A program made the translations under genes and the position numbers. DNA of 64,000 nt. Source: Bacillus yapensis. Lineage in GTDB: Bacteria; Bacillota; Bacilli; Bacillales; Cytobacillaceae. Where the stretch lies: contig NZ_SUND01000015.1 in NCBI RefSeq assembly GCF_005280205.1, positions 62,001 through 126,000 on the forward strand. Direction: 5' to 3'. Positions 33,108 through 41,826 of this stretch are shown here, piece by piece; the stretch's first letter is position 1; every line of letters starts with the position of its first letter. The notes beneath the pieces were generated by a model. The model saw only the letters and a program-made list of their open reading frames with translations. It made no database searches and was not told the DNA's origin.

Positions 33108-34279
33108 TATGCGTTTGAGCTGAACATATAAGTTTTATGATGATATCGAATACTAAAGATGAGTCCCATTGCGAACATGTTTCCCATCATCGCGCTTCCT
33201 CCATAGCTGATAAAAGGAAGAGGAATCCCAGTAATCGGCAATAATTGAATCGTCATTCCGATATTTTGAAAAACGTGGAAAGTGATCATGCTAATGACGC
33301 CGACACAAATATAGGTATTAAACGGATCAGTTGTATCAAGGGCGGTTTTTGTTAAATGATAGATTAGAATAAAAAACATACCAATGACAATACTCGCGCC
33401 AATAAATCCGTATTCCTCGCCAATAACACTAAAAACAAAATCGGTGTGATTATCGGGAATATAAACAGCTCTTTCACCGAATCCTTTCCCAGTAATAAGA
33501 CCAGAGCCAATTGCTTGAAGGGATTTGTAGAGCTGATAGCCAATACCGCTTTGAAAGCTCTCTGGATCAAGCCAGGAATAGATGCGGTTTAGCTTGTATT
33601 CATCAATATTAAAATACTTATCTAATAGCTCTGGTATTTTTATCACCACGTAAAGAATCGCAGCTGCGAAGGATGCCCCTATGAAAAAAATCGGGGTAAT
33701 AATTTTCCAGGTGATCCCTGAGACAAGAATCATCCCCACTAGAATAGCGATTATGACTAATCCTGTTCCCATATCTTCCTTTGCAATTAAACCGAGAGGG
33801 ATGAGGGTTGTGATTCCAAGCTTCATCAATAGGTAAAAATCAGTTTTCAACGTTTTATAATCAATTTTTTCATGATGGTCTGAGATTAATTTGCTTAGTG
33901 TTAGGATCAAAAAAATCTTCATGAATTCAGAAGGTTGTACAGAACCAAGGTATGGGATCTTAAACCAGGCTTTTGCCCCTTTGGTTTCAGGCGCGATGGA
34001 TTCTGGTGCAAAAATAAGGAAAATCAAAAGAAAGATTCCAAATCCATATAAATACCAACTTAATTTTCGATATTGATCGTTATCAAAGATCATGACAACT
34101 GCAATAATAATAGCTCCGATTACGTAATTTAGAACTTGTCGTATAAAATAATTCGTATCACCATATTGTCCGGTTGTTTGAGCGCTATAGATTGTAGCGC
34201 AGCTAGTTAAAAAGAACACAAATAATATAAAGCATAATGTCCAGTCGAACTTTTCAACAACCCTTGTCTTTTTCTCCAT
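33107..34279 (-). CDS. rodA: SEDS-family peptidoglycan polymerase, RodA/FtsW type
   Basis: The 390-residue protein has ten membrane helices and SEDS motifs: GSVQPSEFMKIFLILTLSK, KEDMGTGLVI, the catalytic-loop HTDFVFSVIGEEYG, and ITGIPLPFISYGGSAMM near the C-terminus. SEDS proteins are glycosyltransferases that extend glycan strands together with class B PBPs. The overall match is to the RodA branch, though SpoVE/FtsW cannot be excluded without alignment. It is a single gene with its own terminator, away from the mre or dcw clusters, so it may be an accessory RodA paralogue. Confidence 0.88.
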   Translation of the reverse strand: MEKKTRVVEKFDWTLCFILFVFFLTSCATIYSAQTTGQYGDTNYFIRQVLNYVIGAIIIAVVMIFDNDQYRKLSWYLYGFGIFLLIFLIFAPESIAPETKGAKAWFKIPYLGSVQPSEFMKIFLILTLSKLISDHHEKIDYKTLKTDFYLLMKLGITTLIPLGLIAKEDMGTGLVIIAILVGMILVSGITWKIITPIFFIGASFAAAILYVVIKIPELLDKYFNIDEYKLNRIYSWLDPESFQSGIGYQLYKSLQAIGSGLITGKGFGERAVYIPDNHTDFVFSVIGEEYGFIGASIVIGMFFILIYHLTKTALDTTDPFNTYICVGVISMITFHVFQNIGMTIQLLPITGIPLPFISYGGSAMMGNMFAMGLIFSIRYHHKTYMFSSNA

Positions 34280-34382
34280 CCTGCAACACCTAGTCTCCTA
34301 TAATCTTCCTCTATCTTAACAAATTACCAAAAAATAGCCACATGTATTAAGACGAAAAATAGAATGAGATGGTTTCAAAAGA

Positions 34383-34415
34383 AAAACCCACGAAAGGGTT
34401 CCTTCGTGAGTTTCT
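34383..34415 (-). terminator. Terminator of mgtE
   Basis: AAACCCACGAA and TTCGTGAGTTT form a stem immediately after the mgtE stop on the minus strand. Confidence 0.75.
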
Positions 34416-35772
34416 AAAGTAAATATTCAATAAACATCGTAGCAATTCCAAAATAGGTTACGAGCGAAAAAATGTCATTCAAGGTTGTGATTAGTGGACC
34501 AGATGCAATAGCAGGGTCAATGTTAAGTCGATATAGGATTATTGGAATAATGGTTCCAGCTAATGTTCCAATAATAAGAGTTAACAATAATGAGCTACCG
34601 ACGACGAGCCCAAGGATAAAGTTTCCTTGCCAAACGAGAGCAATGACGGAAATGAGAACTCCACAGGTGACACCTATAATGACTCCAACAGAGAGCTCTC
34701 TGAGAATAAGCTTTGTGATTACTCTTTTATCAATATCGTTGGAAACAAGTCCTCGAACAACGACTGCGAGGGATTGTGTTCCAGTGTTCCCAGTCATTCC
34801 AGAGATCATTGGCATAAAAAAGGCGAGGGCAACTACTTTTTCAAGTGTATGCTCATAGGAACTAATGATACTACCGGAGATTAACCCGATAAAAAGGAGT
34901 AAAACCAACCATGGTAGCCGACGATAAGCAGCCACGAAGGATTTTGTTTCGAAATCGATCGATTTACCGGAAGCAGAAAGTTTTTCGATATCCTCGTTAG
35001 CCTCACGAATGACGACGTCGATGATATCATCGACCGTGATAATTCCGATTAGAACATGTTCCGCATTCACAACTGGAATCGCAAGGAAGTCATACCGTTC
35101 AATTAATCTTGCTACCTCTTCTTGGTCCGTGTCTTCTAAAACTGAGATAACCCGTTCGTACATAATATCTCGTATTTTCTCTTGTGTATCGGCAATTAAT
35201 AAATCCCGATAAGAAACTACCCCCACGAGCCGTCTGTTTTGGTCGATAACATATAAGTAGTTAATCGTCTCTGCTAGTTCAGCGAATGATTTTAACTTAT
35301 CGACGGCTTCCCGAACAGTGTAGTAATCGCGGATCCATACGAAACGGTTGGTCATCAAACGCCCAGCAGTTTCAGCCGGATAGTTCATGATGTCCTGAAC
35401 AATTTTAGCTTCGCCTTTTTTCATCCCTGATAGCAAGGAAGCTATCTTTTCGGGAGATAAATCCTCTAGTAGAGAGGCGAGGTCATCGTTATCCATCATG
35501 TCTAATACTTTCCCGGACTTCTCAATTCCGAGACGGTTCAACACATCAATTTGTTCTTCACTGCCTAACTCTTGAATTAAATCTGCAAGAGCGTCTATAT
35601 TAAGGAAAAATAAAAAGCGTGTTCGGTGTTTTTCCGGCAAGTCCGCATAAATTTGGGCAATATCGTAAGGTTGTAGCTCATCGATAATCGCTTCAAATTC
35701 TTTTCGCTTATTTTCTTTTAACGCTTTGATGACATAAAGGGTGATTTGATCTTCTGTCATGTTATGAATCAT
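34414..35772 (-). CDS. mgtE: Magnesium transporter MgtE
   Basis: The 452-residue protein has the MgtE_N superhelical domain (about 10-130), two CBS domains (about 135-255), a plug helix, and five membrane helices from about residue 285, including the pore motif ISGMTGNTGTQSLAVVVRG and the Mg-binding NLNDIFSLVTYFGIA-like end. MgtE is a gated Mg2+ channel closed by cytoplasmic Mg2+ at the N and CBS domains. The ATG follows AAAGGAG at nine bases. No M-box aptamer was recognised in the 425-bp upstream interval. Confidence 0.95.
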   Translation of the reverse strand: MIHNMTEDQITLYVIKALKENKRKEFEAIIDELQPYDIAQIYADLPEKHRTRFLFFLNIDALADLIQELGSEEQIDVLNRLGIEKSGKVLDMMDNDDLASLLEDLSPEKIASLLSGMKKGEAKIVQDIMNYPAETAGRLMTNRFVWIRDYYTVREAVDKLKSFAELAETINYLYVIDQNRRLVGVVSYRDLLIADTQEKIRDIMYERVISVLEDTDQEEVARLIERYDFLAIPVVNAEHVLIGIITVDDIIDVVIREANEDIEKLSASGKSIDFETKSFVAAYRRLPWLVLLLFIGLISGSIISSYEHTLEKVVALAFFMPMISGMTGNTGTQSLAVVVRGLVSNDIDKRVITKLILRELSVGVIIGVTCGVLISVIALVWQGNFILGLVVGSSLLLTLIIGTLAGTIIPIILYRLNIDPAIASGPLITTLNDIFSLVTYFGIATMFIEYLL

Positions 35773-36052
35773 GCGCTCACGCTCCTTTACCGGAAAAATG
35801 CTAGTTGAAATTTCTTCACGTGATTATTATAAGTAAAGAAAGGCAGAATTGATATGAATAAATCAGAAACGGGAATATTTTTAATTTGTTGATATATTTA
35901 CAATTTTGTAAATGTTAATTTCGGTTACAAGCTCAGTGATCTTTATTAAAATCTTTTTACAAAAAAGTTCAGACTAAGATTTTACGATAAAAATTTGTTA
36001 GAATATCTTATAAAAGTGTTTTCGTGTAGAGAGTGGTTCAATGTAAAAGTCC

Positions 36053-36102
36053 GTTTTTTTCGTAAGAAAATAAACAAGTTTTTTTCGATAGAAAATAAAC
36101 AA
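36053..36102. repeat. 25-bp tandem duplication upstream of an unknown gene
   Basis: Two adjacent 25-bp copies (36053-36077 and 36078-36102) both read GTTTTTTTCG, two or three variable bases, then AGAAAATAAACAA, and differ at two positions. They lie about 100 bp upstream of the next start codon in an otherwise AT-rich region (35773-36197) with no gene. They could be a paired regulator site. Confidence 0.7.
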
Positions 36103-36197
36103 TCAATATGAATATAGCGTTATAAATAGAAAGTCATTGTGACTGAAGGTTTGTTACGTCTTCATAAGTCTTATCAAAAGGGTCGGAGGTTATTCTC

Positions 36198-36974
36198 TTG
36201 AAAAAAAACAATAGCAATCAGCGTGACCTTGTCTATGTACATTTAAACGAAACCAAACAATATGTTCTTTCATATGGGATTGAATACCCAGAATTTGCCC
36301 AATCTCTCTCAGACCTCATGCACAATGTACTTCTACTGAAGCATCATTTTGATGATGGCGACTTTAATATGCACACATTACTAGAATTCGTTCCAAACGA
36401 ACGATTGAACAATCTAGCAAAGGACGATGTGTATGGATATGGTGATTTTTGCTGGATTGATTTTGAAGAAGAGGAAGGATTAAACGAGCTTACTGGTCAG
36501 GAATTAGCGGAGCTACTCTACTTGGGTCACATGAAGGACCACTTAAAACCACCGTTTTATCATCGTTTGCGAAATCGCTTTGTCTATTTGGCTCATGATG
36601 ATGGCTGGTGGAACAAAGTGTATTATCGGAACATTCGAGACTTCTACCGTATGCTCGGTGATGTTTTAGCGGGGAAGATGAAGGAATCAGGATTAGAAAA
36701 AAATCTCTTAGGGCTGAAAAAGAAACGTGACTTCCCGTCCGTAAGTATGGAGCTTCTTCTAAATATGAAGCAGATGATGAAGGAAGGCATTCTTATTTCT
36801 TTTCATGATACTGTACAAACTCGTACAAGTATTGAGATTCCCATTTGGGTTCTAGGTGATTTTGATAATATGGACGACATGTATGAAGAATACGAGAATG
36901 TGGCAAGAGGGAAGTATGACGCGAAGCTCCTTTTTGATAAAAAAACGAGAGAGTGGAAGATGTATTCCAACTAA
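36198..36974 (+). CDS. Conserved-looking protein of unknown function
   Basis: The 258-residue soluble protein has an acidic N-terminal half with LLEFVPNERLNNLAKDDVYG and DFCWIDFEEEEGLNELTGQE, then LAELLYLGHMKDHLKPPFYH, RFVYLAHDDGWWNKVYYR, and a C-terminal beta-type part. There is no signal peptide, membrane helix or recognisable catalytic motif. The TTG at 36198 follows GGTCGGAGG with suitable spacing. It lies 21 bp upstream of sfsA on the same strand and is probably cotranscribed. I do not recognise the family. Confidence 0.72.
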   Translation: MKKNNSNQRDLVYVHLNETKQYVLSYGIEYPEFAQSLSDLMHNVLLLKHHFDDGDFNMHTLLEFVPNERLNNLAKDDVYGYGDFCWIDFEEEEGLNELTGQELAELLYLGHMKDHLKPPFYHRLRNRFVYLAHDDGWWNKVYYRNIRDFYRMLGDVLAGKMKESGLEKNLLGLKKKRDFPSVSMELLLNMKQMMKEGILISFHDTVQTRTSIEIPIWVLGDFDNMDDMYEEYENVARGKYDAKLLFDKKTREWKMYSN

Positions 36975-36995
36975 CGTAAGGAGGAGCGCTTAAAA

Positions 36996-37736
36996 ATGAC
37001 CTCAGATTTACATGATTTGCGGATGGCATTCCCGCGACAGTTGACGGAAGCTATTTTTCTTGAACGACCGAATCGTTTTATCATTCAATGTAAGTTGCTT
37101 GATTCAGAGGAAGTTGTCGTAGCGCACTTACCCGATCCTGGTAGACTGATTGAACTTTTGCTTCCTGGCAGAAGAGTCTGGTTAATGGATAATGACAATC
37201 CTAATCGTAAAACGAAATGGACGGCTGTCCTATGTGAGAGTCCAGACCAGACTTGTCTTGTGTCGATAAATACGACTTATCCGAATATGCTTGTGGAAAA
37301 AGGGTTGAAAACTGGCTTTTTCAAAGAATTCAACGAATGGAATTACAAGAAATCTGAATATAAGCTGGGGAATTCCCGTTGGGACTTTTTATTAGAAAAA
37401 GAAGATGGCAAACAACTATTGCTTGAGGTTAAAAGCGTGACATTGGCGGATGGAGAAAAAGGGATGTTTCCTGATGCTGTAACAGCGCGCGGAACGAAGC
37501 ATGTAAAGGAACTAGCAGAGCTCGCAAGAAATTCCGACTTTGAAACAGCAATTCTCTTTGTTGCACAGCGGGAGGATGTCGAGTTCATGACAACTGCTTC
37601 CCATATTGATCCCGCTTTTGATCAAGCGTTAAGAGAGGCGAAAGCTGCTGGAGTAAGGCTCTTTGCGAGAAAGTGTCATTTGGACGTGGAAGAAATTCGT
37701 GTGGGAGATTCAATTCCGGTTGTACTATCAGAGTAA
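36996..37736 (+). CDS. sfsA: DNA/RNA nuclease SfsA (sugar fermentation stimulation protein homologue)
   Basis: The 246-residue protein has the SfsA signatures: AHLPDPGRLIELLLPGRRVWL (residues about 44-64), WDFLLEKEDGKQLLLEVKSVTLADG with the PD-(D/E)xK-like catalytic acids and lysine, and GMFPDAVTARGTKHVKEL. E. coli SfsA was first linked to maltose metabolism and is classed as a nuclease by fold. The ATG follows AAGGAGGAG. It is cotranscribed with the unknown gene upstream; the cobalamin riboswitch starts about 75 bp downstream. Confidence 0.95.
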   Translation: MTSDLHDLRMAFPRQLTEAIFLERPNRFIIQCKLLDSEEVVVAHLPDPGRLIELLLPGRRVWLMDNDNPNRKTKWTAVLCESPDQTCLVSINTTYPNMLVEKGLKTGFFKEFNEWNYKKSEYKLGNSRWDFLLEKEDGKQLLLEVKSVTLADGEKGMFPDAVTARGTKHVKELAELARNSDFETAILFVAQREDVEFMTTASHIDPAFDQALREAKAAGVRLFARKCHLDVEEIRVGDSIPVVLSE

Positions 37737-37810
37737 AAATTATTGCTTTTTCTGTCAGAAACTAGTGTATAATCATTTGTAACGGAAAATTTCATATCGA
37801 AATTATAGAA

Positions 37811-37975
37811 TTAGGTGTCTTTTTATAAAGACTTAAAAGGGAAGTTGGTGTAATTCCAACGCGGTCCCGCCACTGTAAATGGGAGCAAGCTGCAAAATGT
37901 CACTGTACGAAAGTATGGGAAGGCGCAGTATTGCTATGACCATGAGCCAGGAGACCTGCCTATTTCAGCTACACC
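37811..37975 (+). promoter_or_regulatory. Cobalamin (B12) riboswitch aptamer
   Basis: The characteristic elements are present in order: TTAGGTG near the 5' end, GGGAAGTTGGTGTAATTCC, GCGGTCCCGCCACTGTAA, then GAGCCAGGAGACCTGCC, the B12-box. This is a class I adenosylcobalamin-type aptamer. A terminator follows at 38037-38071, so the switch should stop transcription of the B12 operon when cobalamin is bound. Confidence 0.97.
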
Positions 37976-38036
37976 AAAAAACCTACGAGGATAGGGAGGT
38001 GTTTGGAAGACCTTTTTGTCTTAATTGATCATTCCA

Positions 38037-38071
38037 ACATCTCCATTTCTTCAAGTGGAGATGTTTTTTTA
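38037..38071 (+). terminator. Riboswitch expression-platform terminator
   Basis: ACATCTCCA-TTTCTTCAAG-TGGAGATGT is followed by seven Ts, 266 bases before the btuF start. Confidence 0.9.
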
Positions 38072-38134
38072 TTGGGCTTTTTGAAAAAAAGCTACTATGT
38101 CTTCACTTTATTTTTCGCTGTTTTCCTATTGCTT

Positions 38135-38227
38135 GTTGTTTTTTTCGTAAATGTCCTAAGGCCGACATTTACACCTCTTACCAGGTTTAGTGCTACAAAT
38201 TGTTTTTGCACGGCACTTTTCGCTACC
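38135..38227 (+). repeat. Dispersed ~93-bp repeat, copy A (in the btuF leader)
   Basis: This block contains a hairpin GTAAATGTC/GACATTTAC, then GGTTTAGTG, TTTTTGCACGGCA and TTTTCGCTACC. The same blocks, in the same order, occur on the minus strand at 63249-63340. It sits between the riboswitch terminator and btuF, so it is transcribed as part of the B12 leader. Confidence 0.82.
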
Positions 38228-38337
38228 TTTTACTGTTTTTTTGAGAGGGAATATCGCTATGCATATAATCAATTATTATTGAAAAACAACAATCTTTGCG
38301 AAAAGAGCCTTATTTTTAACATTTGGAGGAGAAACAG

Positions 38338-39303
38338 ATGAAGAAATGGTACTCATTTTTATTACTGCTACTAATGTCAGTCGGAATTTTAGCTGGATGT
38401 GGAGAGGAACAAGCGCCCGTACAAGAAAATCAAGCAGGGGAACAAGTAGATCAAAAGGATGCACAAGCATTCCCTGTCACGATCACTGATGCACTCGATA
38501 AAGAGGTAGTCATTGAAGAAAAGCCTGAAAAAATCGTATCGTTGATCCCAAGTAACACGGAAATCGCTTTTGCACTAGGTCTTGGTGAAGAAATTGTCGG
38601 AGTATCTGATCACGATAATTATCCTGAAGAAGTAAACGACAAAGAAAAAATCGGCGGCATGGAGATGAACGTGGAGAAGATTATTTCGCTTGCACCAGAT
38701 TTAGTGCTCGCTCATGCTTCTAGTGCCCATAATTCTTCAGATGGCTTGCAACAATTAAGAGATTCAGGCATTGCTGTAGTCGTTGTCAATGATGCAACAA
38801 GTTTTAACGATGTTTACGGTTCGATCGAGATGATCGGTCAAGCAACTGGCGAACAAGACAACGCTGAAAAAATCATCGATGATATGAAAGCGAAGATTGC
38901 TGAAATCGAAGAGAAAACGGCTGGGATCACTGAGCAAAAATCAGTGATTGTTGAGGTTAGTCCGGCTCCTGATCTATACGTAGTAGGGAAAAATACTTTC
39001 ATGGATGAGATGTTAACCCTTATTCATGCAAAAAATGGTGTAGGGGATCAAGAAGGTTGGCTAAATCTCGACCAGGAATCCTATATTGAACGTAATCCTG
39101 ATGTTATTATTACGACTTATGGATACTATACGGAAGGTGCTGTTGATTCAGTGTTAGCTCGAGAAGGTTGGCAGAATGTTTCGGCAGTGAAAAATAAACA
39201 AGTAATTGATGTTCATTCTGATTTAGTCACACGTTCTGGTCCAAGGCTTGCTGATGGACTAGAAGAGCTGGCAAAGGCTGTCTATCCGGAAGTATTTAAG
39301 TAA
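38338..39303 (+). CDS. btuF: Cobalamin/cobamide-binding lipoprotein BtuF (YvrC-like)
   Basis: The 321-residue lipoprotein has a signal peptide with lipobox ILAGC (C21) and a BtuF/FecB-type binding fold: EEKPEKIVSLIPSNTEIAFALGL near 62-84, NVEKIISLAPDLVLAHAS, and WQNVSAVKNKQVIDVHSDL near the end. It captures corrinoids outside the membrane for the BtuCD-type transporter. The start ATG at 38338 follows GGAGGAG. It is the first gene of the B12 operon behind the riboswitch. Confidence 0.93.
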   Translation: MKKWYSFLLLLLMSVGILAGCGEEQAPVQENQAGEQVDQKDAQAFPVTITDALDKEVVIEEKPEKIVSLIPSNTEIAFALGLGEEIVGVSDHDNYPEEVNDKEKIGGMEMNVEKIISLAPDLVLAHASSAHNSSDGLQQLRDSGIAVVVVNDATSFNDVYGSIEMIGQATGEQDNAEKIIDDMKAKIAEIEEKTAGITEQKSVIVEVSPAPDLYVVGKNTFMDEMLTLIHAKNGVGDQEGWLNLDQESYIERNPDVIITTYGYYTEGAVDSVLAREGWQNVSAVKNKQVIDVHSDLVTRSGPRLADGLEELAKAVYPEVFK

Positions 39304-39320
39304 AGTTTGGAGAGAAACCC

Positions 39321-40364
39321 ATGAAGAGTAAAGCTTTTGCCTATGTGTTCGCGACAGTGTTTTTAATTGTTGCGATGTTGTTGGGTATTTCAATTGGGTC
39401 GGTTCATGTCCCAATCGTCAATATCATTCAAATAATCGGTGCTGAAATTTTCCGTTTTATTTCCATCGATCATATCGATCCGATGCAAACGAATATTGTG
39501 ATGAGCATTCGTCTGCCAAGGGTACTTTTAGCAGCACTAGTTGGGGCGGCACTCGCAATTGCGGGTGCGGCCTTCCAAGGTCTCTTGCGAAATCCATTAG
39601 CAGACCCTTATACATTAGGGGTTTCGTCCGGTGCTTCAGTCGGAGCGGTTATGACGTTGTTTTTCCAGTTTTCCATCCCATTTGTTGGCGCTTTTACCTT
39701 ACCGTTATTAAGCATATTATCTGCATTTTTAACTATTTTTCTTGTTCTAGGATTTGCGCGCAAAATTGATAAAGGGATGAAGGTTGAAACAATTATTTTA
39801 ACCGGAATTATATTTAGTTCATTTTTAGGTGCATTTATATCCCTTGTTATTGCCTTAACAGGAGAAGAGCTACGACAGATTATTGGCTGGCTACTTGGTA
39901 GTGTCTCGATGCGTGGATGGACCTATATTAAAATTATTCTGCCATTCTTTTTGATTGGCTCCATCATTATTATGGCTAATAGCAAAGAACTGAATGCGAT
40001 GTCATTTGGTGAGGAACGTGCGCAGCATTTAGGGGTCAATGTGCAAAGAAGGAAAATGGTGATCTTAATTGCAGGGTCCATTTTAACAGGAGCGGCTGTA
40101 GCTGTTTCAGGAACAATCGGCTTTGTCGGCCTGGTCATTCCTCATTTAACAAGAATTCTATGGGGACCTGATCATCGCCATTTACTGCCGTTGTCGATTT
40201 TAACAGGAAGTGGATTTTTAATATTGGCTGATTTAGTGTCGCGAACGATTATTTCTCCGATTGAGCTGCCAATCGGTGTGATTACTGCATTGATCGGAGC
40301 CCCTGCATTTGGGCTGATTTTGATGAAGAGAAGAAGCGTAGAAAGAAGTGGATCAGATGCTTAA
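39321..40364 (+). CDS. btuC: Cobalamin ABC transporter permease BtuC (YvrB-like)
   Basis: The 347-residue FecCD-family permease has about ten helices, SIRLPRVLLAALVGAALAIAG near residue 70, FQGLLRNPLADPYTLGVSSGA near 90, and GTIGFVGLVIPHLTRILWGPDH near 255, the ATPase-contact region. It acts as a homodimer with the ATPase encoded next. The B12 riboswitch and the BtuF-like gene upstream set its role. The next gene starts inside its last codons. Confidence 0.94.
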   Translation: MKSKAFAYVFATVFLIVAMLLGISIGSVHVPIVNIIQIIGAEIFRFISIDHIDPMQTNIVMSIRLPRVLLAALVGAALAIAGAAFQGLLRNPLADPYTLGVSSGASVGAVMTLFFQFSIPFVGAFTLPLLSILSAFLTIFLVLGFARKIDKGMKVETIILTGIIFSSFLGAFISLVIALTGEELRQIIGWLLGSVSMRGWTYIKIILPFFLIGSIIIMANSKELNAMSFGEERAQHLGVNVQRRKMVILIAGSILTGAAVAVSGTIGFVGLVIPHLTRILWGPDHRHLLPLSILTGSGFLILADLVSRTIISPIELPIGVITALIGAPAFGLILMKRRSVERSGSDA

Positions 40365-41826
40365 GGTAGAACAGCTTTCAGGCGGATATTCAAACGAGCC
40401 GATCGTTAAGGACGTCTCCTTTCAAGTCCAGAAAGGGGAGCTTTTTGGTATTTTAGGCCCGAACGGAAGTGGCAAAACGACTTTGCTAAAAATGATCAGC
40501 GGGATCTTACCTTTTCAGTCTGGAAAGATTTCGATCAAGGGGCAATCGATTAAAAGCTTCTCGATGAAAGAATTGGCCAAAATGATGGCGGTTTTATCCC
40601 AACATTCCTCTCAAGCTTTTTCATATACGGTCAAGGAAACGGTATCTCTTGGTCGTTACGCTCATCAAACAGGTTGGTTTCGTTCATGGAGTGAGGAAGA
40701 TGAACGAATTGTCCAAGAATCAATGGAGCAGACAGGAATTAGGGCTTTTCAAAATAAGAGTATTCAAGAACTTTCAGGGGGAGAAAGACAGCGTGTCTTT
40801 TTAGCGCAAGCGTTGGTGCAGGAACCTGAGATTTTATTATTGGATGAACCGACGAACCACCTCGACCTATCCTATCAAAAGGAATTACTAGATTTATTAA
40901 AGAGGTGGACACGGGAAAAGGGTTTGACGGTGATCTCGATTTTTCACGATTTAAACTTGGCAAGCCTTTATTGTGACCGTCTACTTCTTCTTGAAAATGG
41001 TTCTGTTCATACGAATGCTACGCCAAATGAAGTCGTGAAGGTAGAAAAAATTAAAGAGGTTTACCATACCGATGTAGAAAAGCATCCGCACCCGTCTATT
41101 CCAGTTCCGCAAATGGTTCTTTTACCAAGTTTTAAGAACGAAGAAAACATTGTAGAAATCGGGCCGGAGTTTATGCATTTTTCGAAGGAACATATCTCCC
41201 TTCATGCGCCAGTTCCACTGCGAACAATGTCATCAGGGGTCATCGGTTCTGGTGTTGGCTGGCATCAAACCTTTGTTAATCGTCATGTAGACAAAACATA
41301 TGATTGTTCTGACCATCGCAGCGAGATGCTTCATTATCTAAAAGAACACGGTTTTGAGCCTTCACAAACAATTGGAATGATGACGGCTGTTTGGCTTGAA
41401 GATGTTTCTTACAAGTTGATAAAAGGGGACGATTTTTCCATATTCGTCATCGTCACAGCAGGTGTTAGTAATGCGGTCGATGCTTCAAAAAGTGACCAGC
41501 ATTCCTTTGAAATGATACCAGGAACTATTAATACTTGGGTATTTGTTAATGGGCAGCTAACGGAAGAGGCCTTTATTCAAAGCATTATGACCGCAACAGA
41601 GGCAAAGGTGAAAGTAATGGATTCAGAGAAGGTATTGGATAGGGTGACCGGAACGACGGCCACTGGGACATCAACTGATAGCATTCTCATTGCAGCTACT
41701 CAAATGGGCAAAAAACTAGAATTTGCCGGTACGATTACACCACTCGGAAAGCTAATTAGTCAAGGTGTCTTTGAGTGCACAACCGAGGCCGTTCAAAAAA
41801 GTCGTCAAAGGCTGAAAGCGAAATGA
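40357..41826 (+). CDS. Cobalamin ABC transporter ATPase fused to CbiZ amidohydrolase (YvrA-like)
   Basis: The 489-residue protein has an N-terminal ABC ATPase (Walker A GPNGSGKTT near 34-42, signature ELSGGERQR, Walker B ILLLDEPTNHLD) and, from about residue 260, a CbiZ-type domain with APVPLRTMSSGVIGSGVGW, GMMTAVWLEDVS and FVIVTAGVSNAVDAS. CbiZ cleaves the amide linking adenosylcobinamide to aminopropanol or ethanolamine, giving cobyric acid, which lets the cell rebuild imported cobamides. The fusion also occurs in B. subtilis YvrA. I use the ATG at 40357, overlapping btuC by eight bases. Confidence 0.93.
   Translation: MLKVEQLSGGYSNEPIVKDVSFQVQKGELFGILGPNGSGKTTLLKMISGILPFQSGKISIKGQSIKSFSMKELAKMMAVLSQHSSQAFSYTVKETVSLGRYAHQTGWFRSWSEEDERIVQESMEQTGIRAFQNKSIQELSGGERQRVFLAQALVQEPEILLLDEPTNHLDLSYQKELLDLLKRWTREKGLTVISIFHDLNLASLYCDRLLLLENGSVHTNATPNEVVKVEKIKEVYHTDVEKHPHPSIPVPQMVLLPSFKNEENIVEIGPEFMHFSKEHISLHAPVPLRTMSSGVIGSGVGWHQTFVNRHVDKTYDCSDHRSEMLHYLKEHGFEPSQTIGMMTAVWLEDVSYKLIKGDDFSIFVIVTAGVSNAVDASKSDQHSFEMIPGTINTWVFVNGQLTEEAFIQSIMTATEAKVKVMDSEKVLDRVTGTTATGTSTDSILIAATQMGKKLEFAGTITPLGKLISQGVFECTTEAVQKSRQRLKAK

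Noticed and set aside
35773-36197. M-box (Mg) riboswitch upstream of mgtE
   Set aside because: mgtE is on the minus strand with its upstream DNA here, and I could not recognise M-box motifs; the only clear signal is the 25-bp duplication.
38003-38341. 112-codon plus-strand frame after the riboswitch
   Set aside because: It crosses the terminator hairpin and the dispersed repeat, has no Shine-Dalgarno and no family match; it is a shadow of structured leader DNA.
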